Source: Candidatus Microbacterium colombiense (GTDB lineage Bacteria; Actinomycetota; Actinomycetes; Actinomycetales; Microbacteriaceae). Taken from it: a stretch of DNA of 64,000 nt. Of the stretch, positions 52,868 to 61,423 are shown piece by piece. How positions within the stretch are numbered: the first letter of the stretch is position 1; the number at the start of each line of letters is the position of its first letter. The notes below the pieces were generated by a model. The model saw only the letters and a program-made list of their open reading frames with translations. It did not search any database and was not told the origin of the DNA. Location: positions 2,170,001 through 2,234,000 of the forward strand of contig CP119308.1 of assembly GCA_029203165.1 (NCBI GenBank), written 5' to 3'. A program made the translations under genes and the position numbers.

Positions 52868-55800
52868 TCAGTCCTCGAACAGACCCCTGATGTCCTCCGC
52901 AGTGAGCGACTGCGCGAAGAGCGCTTCGTCGTCCATCACGGCACTGAACAGGCGTGCCTTCCGTTGCTGCAGCTCGAGCACCTTCTCCTCGATGGTGTCG
53001 CTCGCGATCATGCGGTAGACGAACACCTGCGACTTCTGTCCGATGCGGTGCGTGCGGTCGATCGCCTGCGCTTCAGCGGCCGGGTTCCACCACGGGTCGA
53101 GGACGAACACGTAGTCGGCCTCGGTCAGGGTGAGACCGAACCCACCGGCCTTCAGGCTGATCAGGAACACGGGCTGCTCGCCGTTCTTGAAGCCGTCGAC
53201 GACGTCCTGACGGCGTCTCGTGGAACCGTCGAGGTGCGCGTACGGGATACCCGCCTCCTGCAGGCGGGCCGCGGCGAGATCGAGGAACGAGGTGAACTGG
53301 CTGAACACGAGGGCGCGGTGCCCTTCGGCCTGCAGCTCGAGCACCCGCTCGAGCAGGATGTCGAGCTTGCGCGACCCGATGTGCGCGTCTTCCTCGTCGA
53401 TCAGCCCCGGCGCCAGGCTCAGCATGCGCAGCAGCGTCAGCGATCGGAAGACGATGAACCGGTTGCGATCGAGGTCTTCGAGAAGCCCGAGCACCTTCTG
53501 TCGCTCCCGCTGCAGCACGACGTCGTAGAGGGCGCGGTGCTCGGCGCCGAGCTCGACCTCCAGCAGCTGCTCCTGCTTCGGCGGAAGCTCCGGCGCCACG
53601 AGCTCCTTGGTGCGCCGCAGCATGATCGGACGGATGCGGCGGCGCAGCTGCGCGAGCCGCTTCGCGCGATACTCGCCGCCCTCTTCGTTCTCCGGCACCT
53701 TGCCCTTCTCGATGGGCTGGATGTAGCGATCGCGGAACTTGCGCGCCGAGGGGAAGAGCCCCGGGGCGGTCAGCGCCAGGAGCGACCACAGCTCGGACAG
53801 GCTGTTCTCCATCGGCGTGCCGGTCACGGCATAGGTGACGTCGGCCGAGAAGGTCGCGATCGCGCGGTGCAGCTTCGTCTTGGCGTTCTTGACGAACTGC
53901 GCCTCGTCGAGCACGAGGCCCGACCACTCGATGCGGCCGAACTCGTCTTCGTCGAGGCGGGCCACCGTGTAGGAGCTGACGACGACATCGGCGGATGCCG
54001 CGACATCGGTCAGTCCGACCGGGCGTCTGCCGCTCGTCGCATCGACGATCGCGACGCGCAGCTCCGGAGTGAAGCGCGCGGCCTCGGACCGCCAGGTGCC
54101 GAGCACCGAGGTCGGTGCCAGCACGAGGAAGGGCCTCGTCTCGCCCTGCTCGCGCGCGTACTGGATGAAGGTGAGCAGCTGCAGAGTCTTACCGAGCCCC
54201 ATGTCGTCGGCCAGGATCCCTCCGAGGCGATGGCGCCAGAGGAAGGCGAGCCAGTCGAAGCCGGATCGCTGGTAGGGGCGGAGGTCGGCGCGCAGCCCCG
54301 CAGGCAGCGGTGTCTCGGGGACACCCGTCGCCTGTCGGAGCCCCTCGGCAGTCGCGCGCCAGCTGACCGCCGGCTGCGCCTCATCGGCGAGGTCCTCGAA
54401 CTCCTCCCAGAGATCGGTCTGGTAGCGGCTGATCCGCGGACCGGTCTCCCACTCCGCCAGCTCGCCGGCTTCCTCGATCAGGTCTCGGAGGCGTTCGAGG
54501 GCGGGATGGTTGAGCGCGAAATAGCCGCCATCGGCCAACAGGAGTTTCTTCTTGCCCTTGCTGAGCGCGGTGAAGAGAGGGCCGAAGGGAATCCGGCGGC
54601 CTTCGATCGTGACCAGGATGCCGAGGTCGAACCAATCGGAGTCGGTCGTCTCGACGGTCGACACCGTCACCTCGGGTGTGCCCGTGAGCTCGCGATACGG
54701 CTTTCGGACGCCGGATGTGACGACCGTGACGCCCTCGCGCTCGAGCGCGGGAACGATCCGGGCGACGAAGTCGGCGGCGTCGATGTCGTGGAACGAGCCG
54801 TTCGGGCGGAAGGCGACTCCGCGAAGCTCCTGCCACGTGGTCTCGATCGCTTCTCCGCGCAATGCTTCGGCGTCTCGGTCGCGGATGGATGCGGCCCTCC
54901 ACACGTACGGGACGGTGCCGAACTCGCCGTAGGACCAGCGGAAGGAGTAGCTCACCACGTCACCGCGCTCGAACGTCACGGTGAGCTCGGGGGCGGGCTC
55001 GGGGATCTGCGGGAGGGACACGCGTGCGCCGGCGGTGACCTGCGTTCGGCGCGCGAGCACGGGGTAGGCGTTCGCGATGAAATCCTGCTCGTCCGCCGGC
55101 GGCACCGGAATCGGGCCGTGACTCGAGACAAGCATGCGGGTCTGATCGCTCAGCGGTACCTCGGCCAGCACGAGCTCGATGCGGTTCCCCCGCAGGATCG
55201 CGGCGTAGACGCCCGTGCGACCGATGGGGTGCACCGCGTCGGCGGTCACCTCCTGCTCGTCGATGACCACCTCGGCGGCGAGTGACAACACCCCCTCGTC
55301 GTCACGTCCGATCCGGACGCCGATCGCCGCGGACCCGGCGAAGCGGACGGAGATGTTCTTCTGATTCGACACGATCGGAATGCCCTGCTCCACTCCGGCA
55401 CGCAGGTGCGGCCAGAGAAGCGTCGACTCGATCTGATCGACGACCAGCCAATCCCCCGCGTTGCCCGACAGCAGCGAGTCGCGCGAGATGCTCAACAGAT
55501 CGCCGAACCACCGGCTCTGCGCACGCCCGAACTGTGCGGCGTCACGCCGTACCGCGTCCCACCCTGCGTGACCGTGAATCCACGCCCCCGTCTGGCTGCT
55601 GCGCATGAGCGGGCGGATCGCCAGCAGGAGCTCTCCGACACCGGCGGCGAGATCGCGCGCGGTCGCCGCGCGCACGGGTCGCGGGCCCCAGTGATTGTCG
55701 CCCCGCGCGTCGCGGTACCGGAGCTCGACGCCGAGTGCGAGTGGCAGCCGCGTGCGTGTGCTCATCGGGTCGACGAGTCCGCGCCAGGACGGGGCGGCGA

Positions 55801-56158
55801 CCGGCGTCGGGGTCGGCACGCTCTCAGCGGAAGGCGCCTCGCGTGCCGCCGCCTGCTGGGAGTACTGGTTCACGTTCGAGGCGAGCAGCGTCGCCACGAC
55901 GTGCTTGCACCCCGTTCGGACCGGGCAGGTGCACGACGTGGTGCGCACGCGGCGACGGCCGTTCGAGGAGATGAACACCACCTCGGTCACGTACTGTGCC
56001 CCGCGGCTGCCCTTCACGTGTCCTTCGAGCTCGAGCAGCTCCTCGTGCCACACGACATCGAGAACGTTGCCCTCGCGGAAGTACGCGAGTCCACGCGCAT
56101 ACCCACCGGCGTCCGTGATCTGCAGCAGTTCGCGGAGATCGAGGTGCGGCGCGGTCAT
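52868..56158 (-). CDS. SWIM zinc-finger SNF2-family helicase
   Basis: A 1096-aa ATP-dependent DNA translocase. A SWIM zinc finger at residues 76-86 reads CTCPVRTGCKH (CxC...CxH). A long bacterial SNF2-associated N-terminal region follows. The motor has motif I ILADDMGLGKT near 649, motif II LDEAQFVKN near 751, VTGTPMENSLSELWSLL, LVFSQFTSFLDLAA and motif VI QAIDRTHRIGQ near 1036. Members of this bacterial SNF2 group are common in actinobacteria and are thought to act in repair or transcription recycling; the role here is unproven. It starts 54 bases after nusB on the same strand. The frame is intact. Confidence 0.92.
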   Translation of the reverse strand: MTAPHLDLRELLQITDAGGYARGLAYFREGNVLDVVWHEELLELEGHVKGSRGAQYVTEVVFISSNGRRRVRTTSCTCPVRTGCKHVVATLLASNVNQYSQQAAAREAPSAESVPTPTPVAAPSWRGLVDPMSTRTRLPLALGVELRYRDARGDNHWGPRPVRAATARDLAAGVGELLLAIRPLMRSSQTGAWIHGHAGWDAVRRDAAQFGRAQSRWFGDLLSISRDSLLSGNAGDWLVVDQIESTLLWPHLRAGVEQGIPIVSNQKNISVRFAGSAAIGVRIGRDDEGVLSLAAEVVIDEQEVTADAVHPIGRTGVYAAILRGNRIELVLAEVPLSDQTRMLVSSHGPIPVPPADEQDFIANAYPVLARRTQVTAGARVSLPQIPEPAPELTVTFERGDVVSYSFRWSYGEFGTVPYVWRAASIRDRDAEALRGEAIETTWQELRGVAFRPNGSFHDIDAADFVARIVPALEREGVTVVTSGVRKPYRELTGTPEVTVSTVETTDSDWFDLGILVTIEGRRIPFGPLFTALSKGKKKLLLADGGYFALNHPALERLRDLIEEAGELAEWETGPRISRYQTDLWEEFEDLADEAQPAVSWRATAEGLRQATGVPETPLPAGLRADLRPYQRSGFDWLAFLWRHRLGGILADDMGLGKTLQLLTFIQYAREQGETRPFLVLAPTSVLGTWRSEAARFTPELRVAIVDATSGRRPVGLTDVAASADVVVSSYTVARLDEDEFGRIEWSGLVLDEAQFVKNAKTKLHRAIATFSADVTYAVTGTPMENSLSELWSLLALTAPGLFPSARKFRDRYIQPIEKGKVPENEEGGEYRAKRLAQLRRRIRPIMLRRTKELVAPELPPKQEQLLEVELGAEHRALYDVVLQRERQKVLGLLEDLDRNRFIVFRSLTLLRMLSLAPGLIDEEDAHIGSRKLDILLERVLELQAEGHRALVFSQFTSFLDLAAARLQEAGIPYAHLDGSTRRRQDVVDGFKNGEQPVFLISLKAGGFGLTLTEADYVFVLDPWWNPAAEAQAIDRTHRIGQKSQVFVYRMIASDTIEEKVLELQQRKARLFSAVMDDEALFAQSLTAEDIRGLFED

Positions 56159-56212
56159 CTCGCCATCCTTCCGGCGACCACCGACATCCCTGCGACGGAC
56201 GACACGGTGGGG

Positions 56213-56623
56213 TCAGGCGGAACGGGACACGCGGGCCAGGACTCCGTGCACGAAAGCGCCGGAGTCGTCGGTCGAGAATTCCTTGGCCAGTTCGACGGCC
56301 TCGTCGATCGCGACGGCCGTGGGCACCTCATCGTTGTAGAGGACCTCCCAGACGCCGATCCGCAGCAGCGCGCGATCCACCGCCGGCATGCGCTCGAGCT
56401 TCCAATCACGGCTGTGCGTGGTGATCTGCTCGTCGATCTCGTCGCGGTGATCCACGATCCCGTCGACGATCTCGCGCGCGTAGAGCCACGACGCCTCGCG
56501 CGCGGGTTCGCTGGCCGCGCGCTTCGCCTCTGCGGCAAGGGTCACCGAGAGGGAGTCGCCGCGGACGTCGGCGGAGAACAGGATGTCGAGCGCGCGCTTG
56601 CGCGCCTTCGTACGAGCGCTCAC
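56213..56623 (-). CDS. nusB: Transcription antitermination factor NusB
   Basis: A 136-aa all-helical RNA-binding protein that with NusE (S10) supports rRNA antitermination. Marks are SARTKARKRALDILFSAD at the start (A-R-x-x-A-L-x-x-L-F/Y), YAREIVDGIVDH, and the C-terminal VLYNDEVPTAVAIDEAVELAKEFSTDDS. It lies 3 bases after efp; the efp-nusB pair is conserved. Length is normal. Confidence 0.95.
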   Translation of the reverse strand: MSARTKARKRALDILFSADVRGDSLSVTLAAEAKRAASEPAREASWLYAREIVDGIVDHRDEIDEQITTHSRDWKLERMPAVDRALLRIGVWEVLYNDEVPTAVAIDEAVELAKEFSTDDSGAFVHGVLARVSRSA

Positions 56624-56626
56624 GCC

Positions 56627-57187
56627 TTACTTCTCGCGGCCGAGGTACTCACCCGTACGGGTGTCGACCTTGACCTTCGTGCCGGTCTCGAGGAACAGCG
56701 GGACCTGCATCTCGTAGCCGGTCTCGAGGGTTGCGGGCTTGGTGCCGGCCGAGGAGCGGTCGCCCTGCAGCCCGGGCTCGGTGTAGGTCACCTCGAGGAT
56801 GACCGACGCCGGAAGGTCGATGTACAGCGGGTTGCCGTTGTTGAGCGCGATCGTGACCTGCTGGTTCTCGAGCAGGAAGTTCTTCGCGTCGCCCACCGTG
56901 GCGGCACCGACCGTGATCTGGTCGAAGTCCGTGGCGTCCATGAACACGTAGCCGTCACCATCGGTGTACAGATAGGTGAAGTCGCGGCGGTCGACGTTCT
57001 CGATCTCGATCTTCGCGCCGGCGTTGTAGGTACGGTCGACGACCTTGCCCGAGACGACGTTCTTGAGCTTGGTGCGCACGAATGCGCCGCCCTTACCCGG
57101 CTTGACGTGCTGGAACTCGATGACGCTCCAGAGCTGACCGTCGATGCTGAGGACGACGCCGTTCTTGATGTCTGCGGTAGATGCCAT
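56627..57187 (-). CDS. efp: Translation elongation factor P
   Basis: The 186-aa three-domain factor that relieves ribosome stalling at polyproline runs. The tip loop of domain I reads FQHVKPGKGGAFVRTKLKNV in part, with the lysine of PGKGG at the place modified in other bacteria; no EpmA/EarP gene is seen nearby, and actinobacteria are thought to use an unmodified lysine. FLETGTKVKVDTRTGEYLGR at the C-terminus is typical. It follows aroQ by 55 bases and precedes nusB by 3 bases. Confidence 0.97.
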   Translation of the reverse strand: MASTADIKNGVVLSIDGQLWSVIEFQHVKPGKGGAFVRTKLKNVVSGKVVDRTYNAGAKIEIENVDRRDFTYLYTDGDGYVFMDATDFDQITVGAATVGDAKNFLLENQQVTIALNNGNPLYIDLPASVILEVTYTEPGLQGDRSSAGTKPATLETGYEMQVPLFLETGTKVKVDTRTGEYLGREK

Positions 57188-57242
57188 GCGCTACTGGTTC
57201 CGTTCGTGTGTCCGTGGGGCCGATCGCGGCCGACAGTCGAGT

Positions 57243-57680
57243 CTACGGGATGAGGGCGAGGAGCTGTCGCACCGCGGTCGTGTAGCCGTCGACACCCTCC
57301 CCGATCACGCGCACGGCGGCGACGTCGTGGAGGTAGGAGTGGTGACGGAACTCCTCACGGGCATAGACGTCTGAGATGTGCACCTCGGCGAACGGGAGGG
57401 AGACTCCGGTGAGCGCATCACGCAGCACGACGGACGTGTGAGTCAACCCTCCGGGGTTGATCACGATGCCCTCGCAGTCCTCGCGCGCCGCGTGGATCGC
57501 GTCGATCAGCACGCCCTCGTGGTTGCTCTGCACGGCGCGCACCTCGAAGCCCCCGGCGGCCGCCGCGTGGGCGGTGATCCGCTCGACGTCGGCCAGGGTC
57601 GCCGTGCCGTAGATGTGCGGCTCCCGCGTGCCGAGCAGGTTGAGGTTGGGGCCGTTCACGAGCAGGAGGCGACGCGTCAT
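57243..57680 (-). CDS. aroQ: 3-Dehydroquinate dehydratase, type II
   Basis: Removes water from 3-dehydroquinate in the shikimate pathway. The 145-aa type II enzyme has LLVNGPNLNLLGTREPHIYG in parts with catalytic Y24, SNHEGVLIDAIHAA, NPGGLTHTSV and EVHISDVYAREEFRHHSY. It overlaps the aroB stop in ATGA, so steps two and three of the pathway are translated together. Confidence 0.96.
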   Translation of the reverse strand: MTRRLLLVNGPNLNLLGTREPHIYGTATLADVERITAHAAAAGGFEVRAVQSNHEGVLIDAIHAAREDCEGIVINPGGLTHTSVVLRDALTGVSLPFAEVHISDVYAREEFRHHSYLHDVAAVRVIGEGVDGYTTAVRQLLALIP

Positions 57681-58765
57681 GCGCCGACCTCCTGATAGGC
57701 CGCGAACAGCAGCGACTCATCCGGCGCCTGCAGCACGGTGGGCTTGGCGATGTCGTCGAGCAGGATGAAGCGCAGCATGCCACCGCGGCTCTTCTTGTCG
57801 CGCTGCATGGTGGCGAGCAGTGCCGGCCATGCCCCGGCGCGGTACGAGGTGGGCAGCCCGAGCGACTCGAGGACCGAACGGTGCCGGAGCGCGGCCTCAT
57901 CGGGGAGCCGACCGGCGAGACGTGAGAGCTCCGCCGCGAACAGCATGCCCACCGAGATCGCCGCGCCGTGGCGCCACTTGTACCGCTCGGAGTGCTCGAT
58001 CGCATGCCCGAGCGTGTGCCCGTAGTTGAGGATCTCGCGCTGACCGGCCTCACGGAAGTCGTCCGAGACGACCTGCGCCTTCATGTCGATCGCGAGTTCG
58101 ACCGCGCGGCGGAACTCGTCGGTGGTGGTGTCGATCGCGCGGGCGGGGTCGGCCTCGATGATGTCGAGGATCTCCGGCGCCCAGATGAAACCGGCCTTGA
58201 CCACCTCGGCGAAACCGGCGGTCGCCTCGTTCGGGCTCAGGCTGGCGAGTTCCTCGAGATCGCCGATCACGGCCCGCGGCGCCCAGAACGCACCGACGAG
58301 GTTCTTCCCCTCGGCCGTGTTCACCCCGGTCTTGCCACCGACGGACGCGTCGACGAGGCCCAAGACCGTGGTCGGCACCTGCACGACCTCGATGCCGCGC
58401 AACCAGGTCGCCGCCACGAACCCGGCGAGGTCGGTGACCGCGCCTCCCCCGTATCCGATGACGGCGTCGGTGCGCGTGAAGTCGGCCTGACCCAGCACCT
58501 GCCAGCAGAATGCAGCGACCTCGATGCGCTTGCCCTGCTCGGCATCGGGGATCTCGGCGAGCAACACCTCACGGGGTCCGTTCGCGGTGTCGGCGAGCAG
58601 ACGGTCGCGCAGCTCTCCGGCTCGGGCGGCGAGCGTCGGCGGGTGCACCACCAGGATCTTGCGCACAGTCGGCGAGAGCGCCGCCGACACACGGTCGAGG
58701 ATGCCCCGCCCGATGCTGATGTCGTACGCGTCGTTCCCGGTGACGCTGATGGTCGTCGTGCTCAT
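57677..58765 (-). CDS. aroB: 3-Dehydroquinate synthase
   Basis: Cyclises DAHP to 3-dehydroquinate using NAD and a metal ion. The 362-aa protein has DAVIGYGGGAVTDLAGFVAATWLRG in parts, VPTTVLGLVDASVGGKTGVN in parts, and the metal-binding EILNYGHTLGHAIEH. The ATG at 58765 is chosen because it overlaps the aroK stop in ATGA; an in-frame ATG at 58783 would add six residues with no family support. Confidence 0.96.
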   Translation of the reverse strand: MSTTTISVTGNDAYDISIGRGILDRVSAALSPTVRKILVVHPPTLAARAGELRDRLLADTANGPREVLLAEIPDAEQGKRIEVAAFCWQVLGQADFTRTDAVIGYGGGAVTDLAGFVAATWLRGIEVVQVPTTVLGLVDASVGGKTGVNTAEGKNLVGAFWAPRAVIGDLEELASLSPNEATAGFAEVVKAGFIWAPEILDIIEADPARAIDTTTDEFRRAVELAIDMKAQVVSDDFREAGQREILNYGHTLGHAIEHSERYKWRHGAAISVGMLFAAELSRLAGRLPDEAALRHRSVLESLGLPTSYRAGAWPALLATMQRDKKSRGGMLRFILLDDIAKPTVLQAPDESLLFAAYQEVGA

Positions 58766-59280
58766 CTCTGCTCTCTCCTCCATGCCACGATCTCATCGGC
58801 GATCCGTTGCATGGGTCGTCGTGAGGTGTCGAACGTCGTCGATGCGACCTCTTCGTACCAGCCGAGGCGCTCGGCGTAGATCGTCTTCCAGCGTTCCACG
58901 GGGTCGTCGGCGGCGAGCAGCGGACGATTCCCCCCGCGGATCCTGTCGGCGACGGCCTCGACCGTCACGGTGAGGAAGACGACGGGGTGCACCCGGAGCA
59001 GTTCCCGCGTTCCCTCGTCGGTGACGGCACCTCCGCCGAGGGAGATCACCCCGCCCTCGCTGAGAGCGGCAGCGACCGCGGCGCGCTCCAGCGCGCGAAA
59101 GTGCTGTTCGCCGTAGGTGTCGAAGATCGACGGGATCGGGCCGTGCTCAGCGACGATGCGCTTGTCGGTGTCGATGAACGGCACCCGCAGGCGCCGTGCG
59201 ACACGTCGACCCACGCTGGTCTTGCCCGCGGCCATCGGACCGACGAGGACCAGCGTCAGCGGGTCAGCCTCGCTCGTCAT
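58762..59280 (-). CDS. aroK: Shikimate kinase
   Basis: Phosphorylates shikimate with ATP. The 172-aa P-loop kinase has LVGPMAAGKTSVGRRVA (Walker A GPMAAGKT near residue 14), FIDTDKRI with the shikimate-binding Asp, SLGGGAVTD and GNRPLL. Its start lies inside the end of aroC (17-base overlap), and its stop overlaps aroB in ATGA. The longer upstream frame is antisense to aroC and is rejected. Confidence 0.95.
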   Translation of the reverse strand: MTSEADPLTLVLVGPMAAGKTSVGRRVARRLRVPFIDTDKRIVAEHGPIPSIFDTYGEQHFRALERAAVAAALSEGGVISLGGGAVTDEGTRELLRVHPVVFLTVTVEAVADRIRGGNRPLLAADDPVERWKTIYAERLGWYEEVASTTFDTSRRPMQRIADEIVAWRREQR

Positions 59281-60493
59281 GCGCGATGAGCGCCGCTTCG
59301 GACGCCGGGGTCGTGCGCAGCTCCTCCGGGATGCCCGCGAGGTACCCGTCGAGGTTGCGTCGGGTCTCGCGGATGCTGTCGCCTCCGAACTTCTCCAGCA
59401 CCGCGTTCGCGAGCTCGACCGCGACCATCGCCTCGGCGACGACACCGGCCGCAGGCACCGCACAGACGTCGGAGCGCTGGTGGTGCGCCGTGGCGTCCTC
59501 GCCGGTGGCGATGTCGATGGTGCGAAGCGAGTGCGGAACCGTCGCGATCGGCTTCATACCGGCGCGCACACGGAGCACGGTGCCGGTCGACATGCCACCC
59601 TCGGTGCCACCCGCGCGGTCGGACCCCCGGGTGATCCCGTCGGTCGTCGCGAAGAGTTCATCGTGCGCTGCCGAGCCGCGGCGGCGCGTGGTCTCGAAGC
59701 CGTCACCGACCTCGACGCCCTTGATCGCCTGGATGCTCATGAGTGCCTGCGCGAGACGCGCGTCGAGGCGCCGGTCCCAGTGCACGTGCGAGCCGAGGCC
59801 CGGCGGCAGACCGTAGGCGAGCACCTCGACGATGCCGCCGAGCGTGTCGCCGTCCTTCTTGGCCTCGTCGACTTCGGCGACCATCAGGGCGGACGTCGCC
59901 GCATCGAAGCAGCGCAGCGGATCGGCGTCGAGGGCGTCCACGTCGTCGGGCGTCGGGAGCGCTGCCCCCTCGGGCACCTGCACCGGACCGATCGACAGCG
60001 TGTGGCTGACCAACCGGATGCCGAGCTCGCCGAGGAAAGAACGGGCGATGGCTCCGAGCGCGACACGGGCCGCCGTCTCGCGAGCGCTCGCGCGCTCCAG
60101 GATCGGGCGCGCCTCATCGAAGTCGTACTTCTGCATGCCCACGAGATCGGCGTGGCCAGGACGCGGGCGAGTCAGCGCAGCGCTACGGCCCCGCGACTTG
60201 TCGGTGAGCTCGACGGGCTCGGGGTTCATGACCTCGACCCACTTCGGCCACTCGGTGTTGCCGATGCGCAGAGCGATGGGACTGCCCAGCGTCTTGCCAT
60301 GGCGCACGCCGCCCGAGATGCTGAGCTCGTCCTGCTCGAACTTCATGCGCGAGCCCCGGCCGTAGCCGAGCTTCCGGCGCGCGAGGTCGGCCTGAATGGC
60401 CTCGGAGGAGATCGGGACGCCCGAGGGCAGTCCTTCCATCACGGCGATGAGTTCTGGGCCGTGCGATTCGCCGGCAGTGAGCACGCGGAGCAT
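59264..60493 (-). CDS. aroC: Chorismate synthase
   Basis: Makes chorismate from EPSP with reduced FMN, the branch-point product used by the trp genes in this window. The 409-aa protein has the signatures GESHGPELIAVMEGLPSG in parts, GKTLGSPIAL, RPRPGHADL, SARETAARVALGAIA, and the late GGMSTGTVLRVRAGMKP in parts. The ATG at 60493 has GGAG upstream and gives the usual MLRVLTAGESHGP start. It overlaps aroK by 17 bases. Confidence 0.97.
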   Translation of the reverse strand: MLRVLTAGESHGPELIAVMEGLPSGVPISSEAIQADLARRKLGYGRGSRMKFEQDELSISGGVRHGKTLGSPIALRIGNTEWPKWVEVMNPEPVELTDKSRGRSAALTRPRPGHADLVGMQKYDFDEARPILERASARETAARVALGAIARSFLGELGIRLVSHTLSIGPVQVPEGAALPTPDDVDALDADPLRCFDAATSALMVAEVDEAKKDGDTLGGIVEVLAYGLPPGLGSHVHWDRRLDARLAQALMSIQAIKGVEVGDGFETTRRRGSAAHDELFATTDGITRGSDRAGGTEGGMSTGTVLRVRAGMKPIATVPHSLRTIDIATGEDATAHHQRSDVCAVPAAGVVAEAMVAVELANAVLEKFGGDSIRETRRNLDGYLAGIPEELRTTPASEAALIAHDERG

Positions 60494-60586
60494 TGCTCCA
60501 GTCTCCCATGTGTTGCGACCCTCACTGCGCCGCATGTCACCGCACGCTCGCCCGGGTACGGCTTCAGGCCCTGTTCAGCCACGGGT

Positions 60587-61423
60587 TCAGGCGAAGAGCG
60601 CGCCTCGCATGGCGGCGATGACGGCGGCTTCGTCGGGGAGCGGAACCGCGGGATCACCGTCGTGGAAGATGCGGATCTGCCGCACGGCCTGGTGCAGCAG
60701 CATCCCCAGCCCGGAGATCACCGGCGCATCGCCCCACACGGTGCCGAGCGCCGAAGGCCAGGGGGCATATGCCGCATCGAAGAGCACTCCGCCGGCCGCG
60801 GCCAGCAGTTCGACGACGGCAGCCTCGAGCACCGTGCCGCTCGGGAGGGTCGCCAGTGTCAGATCGACGGGCTCGGGCGCCACATCGAACGGAGCGATCG
60901 TGACGTGCACACCGATCTCCTCGCCGAGCGCGACGAGCCCGGACGCCCGCTGCGGACGTCGGGCGCGGACATCTGCCGTCTGCGCGCCGATCTCCGCCGC
61001 GGCGACGAGAGCCGACGCCGCTGTGGCACCGCCCCCGAGGATCCGCACGCGGCGCACCTCGGACACGCCGCCCTCGGCCAACGCGTCGACGATGCCGCCG
61101 ACATCGGTGTTGAAGCCTGCCGACTCCGCACCGAGGAGCAGTGTGTTCACCGCTCCGGTGAGCGCCGCGTGCCGATCGTGCGTGGCCGCGGCGCGGAACG
61201 CCACCTCTTTCAGCGGCATCGTGAGCGAGAGCCCACGCCAGGAGTCGTCGAGCGCGCAGAGAGCGTCGGGGAACGCGTCCGCAGACACCTGCATGCGTCC
61301 GTACTCCCACGGCAGACCGAGCACCGCGTACGCGGCAGCATGCAGCGCCGGAGACTTCGAATGCGCGATCGGGTCGCCCCAGACGGCGAGCCGTGACGAT
61401 GTCACAGCGTCAGCACCCGGCAT
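60587..61423 (-). CDS. aroE: Shikimate dehydrogenase
   Basis: Reduces 3-dehydroshikimate with NADPH. The 278-aa protein has the substrate site GDPIAHSKSPALHAAAY, LSLTMPLKE (Lys as catalytic base), GAVNTLLL and GFNTDVGGIV. The nucleotide-binding loop is ILGGGATAASALVAAAE, where GAGGAA is usual, and the adenine-phosphate side reads RRPQRASG, so cofactor preference is uncertain. The start may be ATG 61423, which overlaps mltG by 14 bases, or GTG 61405; the domain begins at SSRLAVWGDP in either case. Confidence 0.92.
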   Translation of the reverse strand: MPGADAVTSSRLAVWGDPIAHSKSPALHAAAYAVLGLPWEYGRMQVSADAFPDALCALDDSWRGLSLTMPLKEVAFRAAATHDRHAALTGAVNTLLLGAESAGFNTDVGGIVDALAEGGVSEVRRVRILGGGATAASALVAAAEIGAQTADVRARRPQRASGLVALGEEIGVHVTIAPFDVAPEPVDLTLATLPSGTVLEAAVVELLAAAGGVLFDAAYAPWPSALGTVWGDAPVISGLGMLLHQAVRQIRIFHDGDPAVPLPDEAAVIAAMRGALFA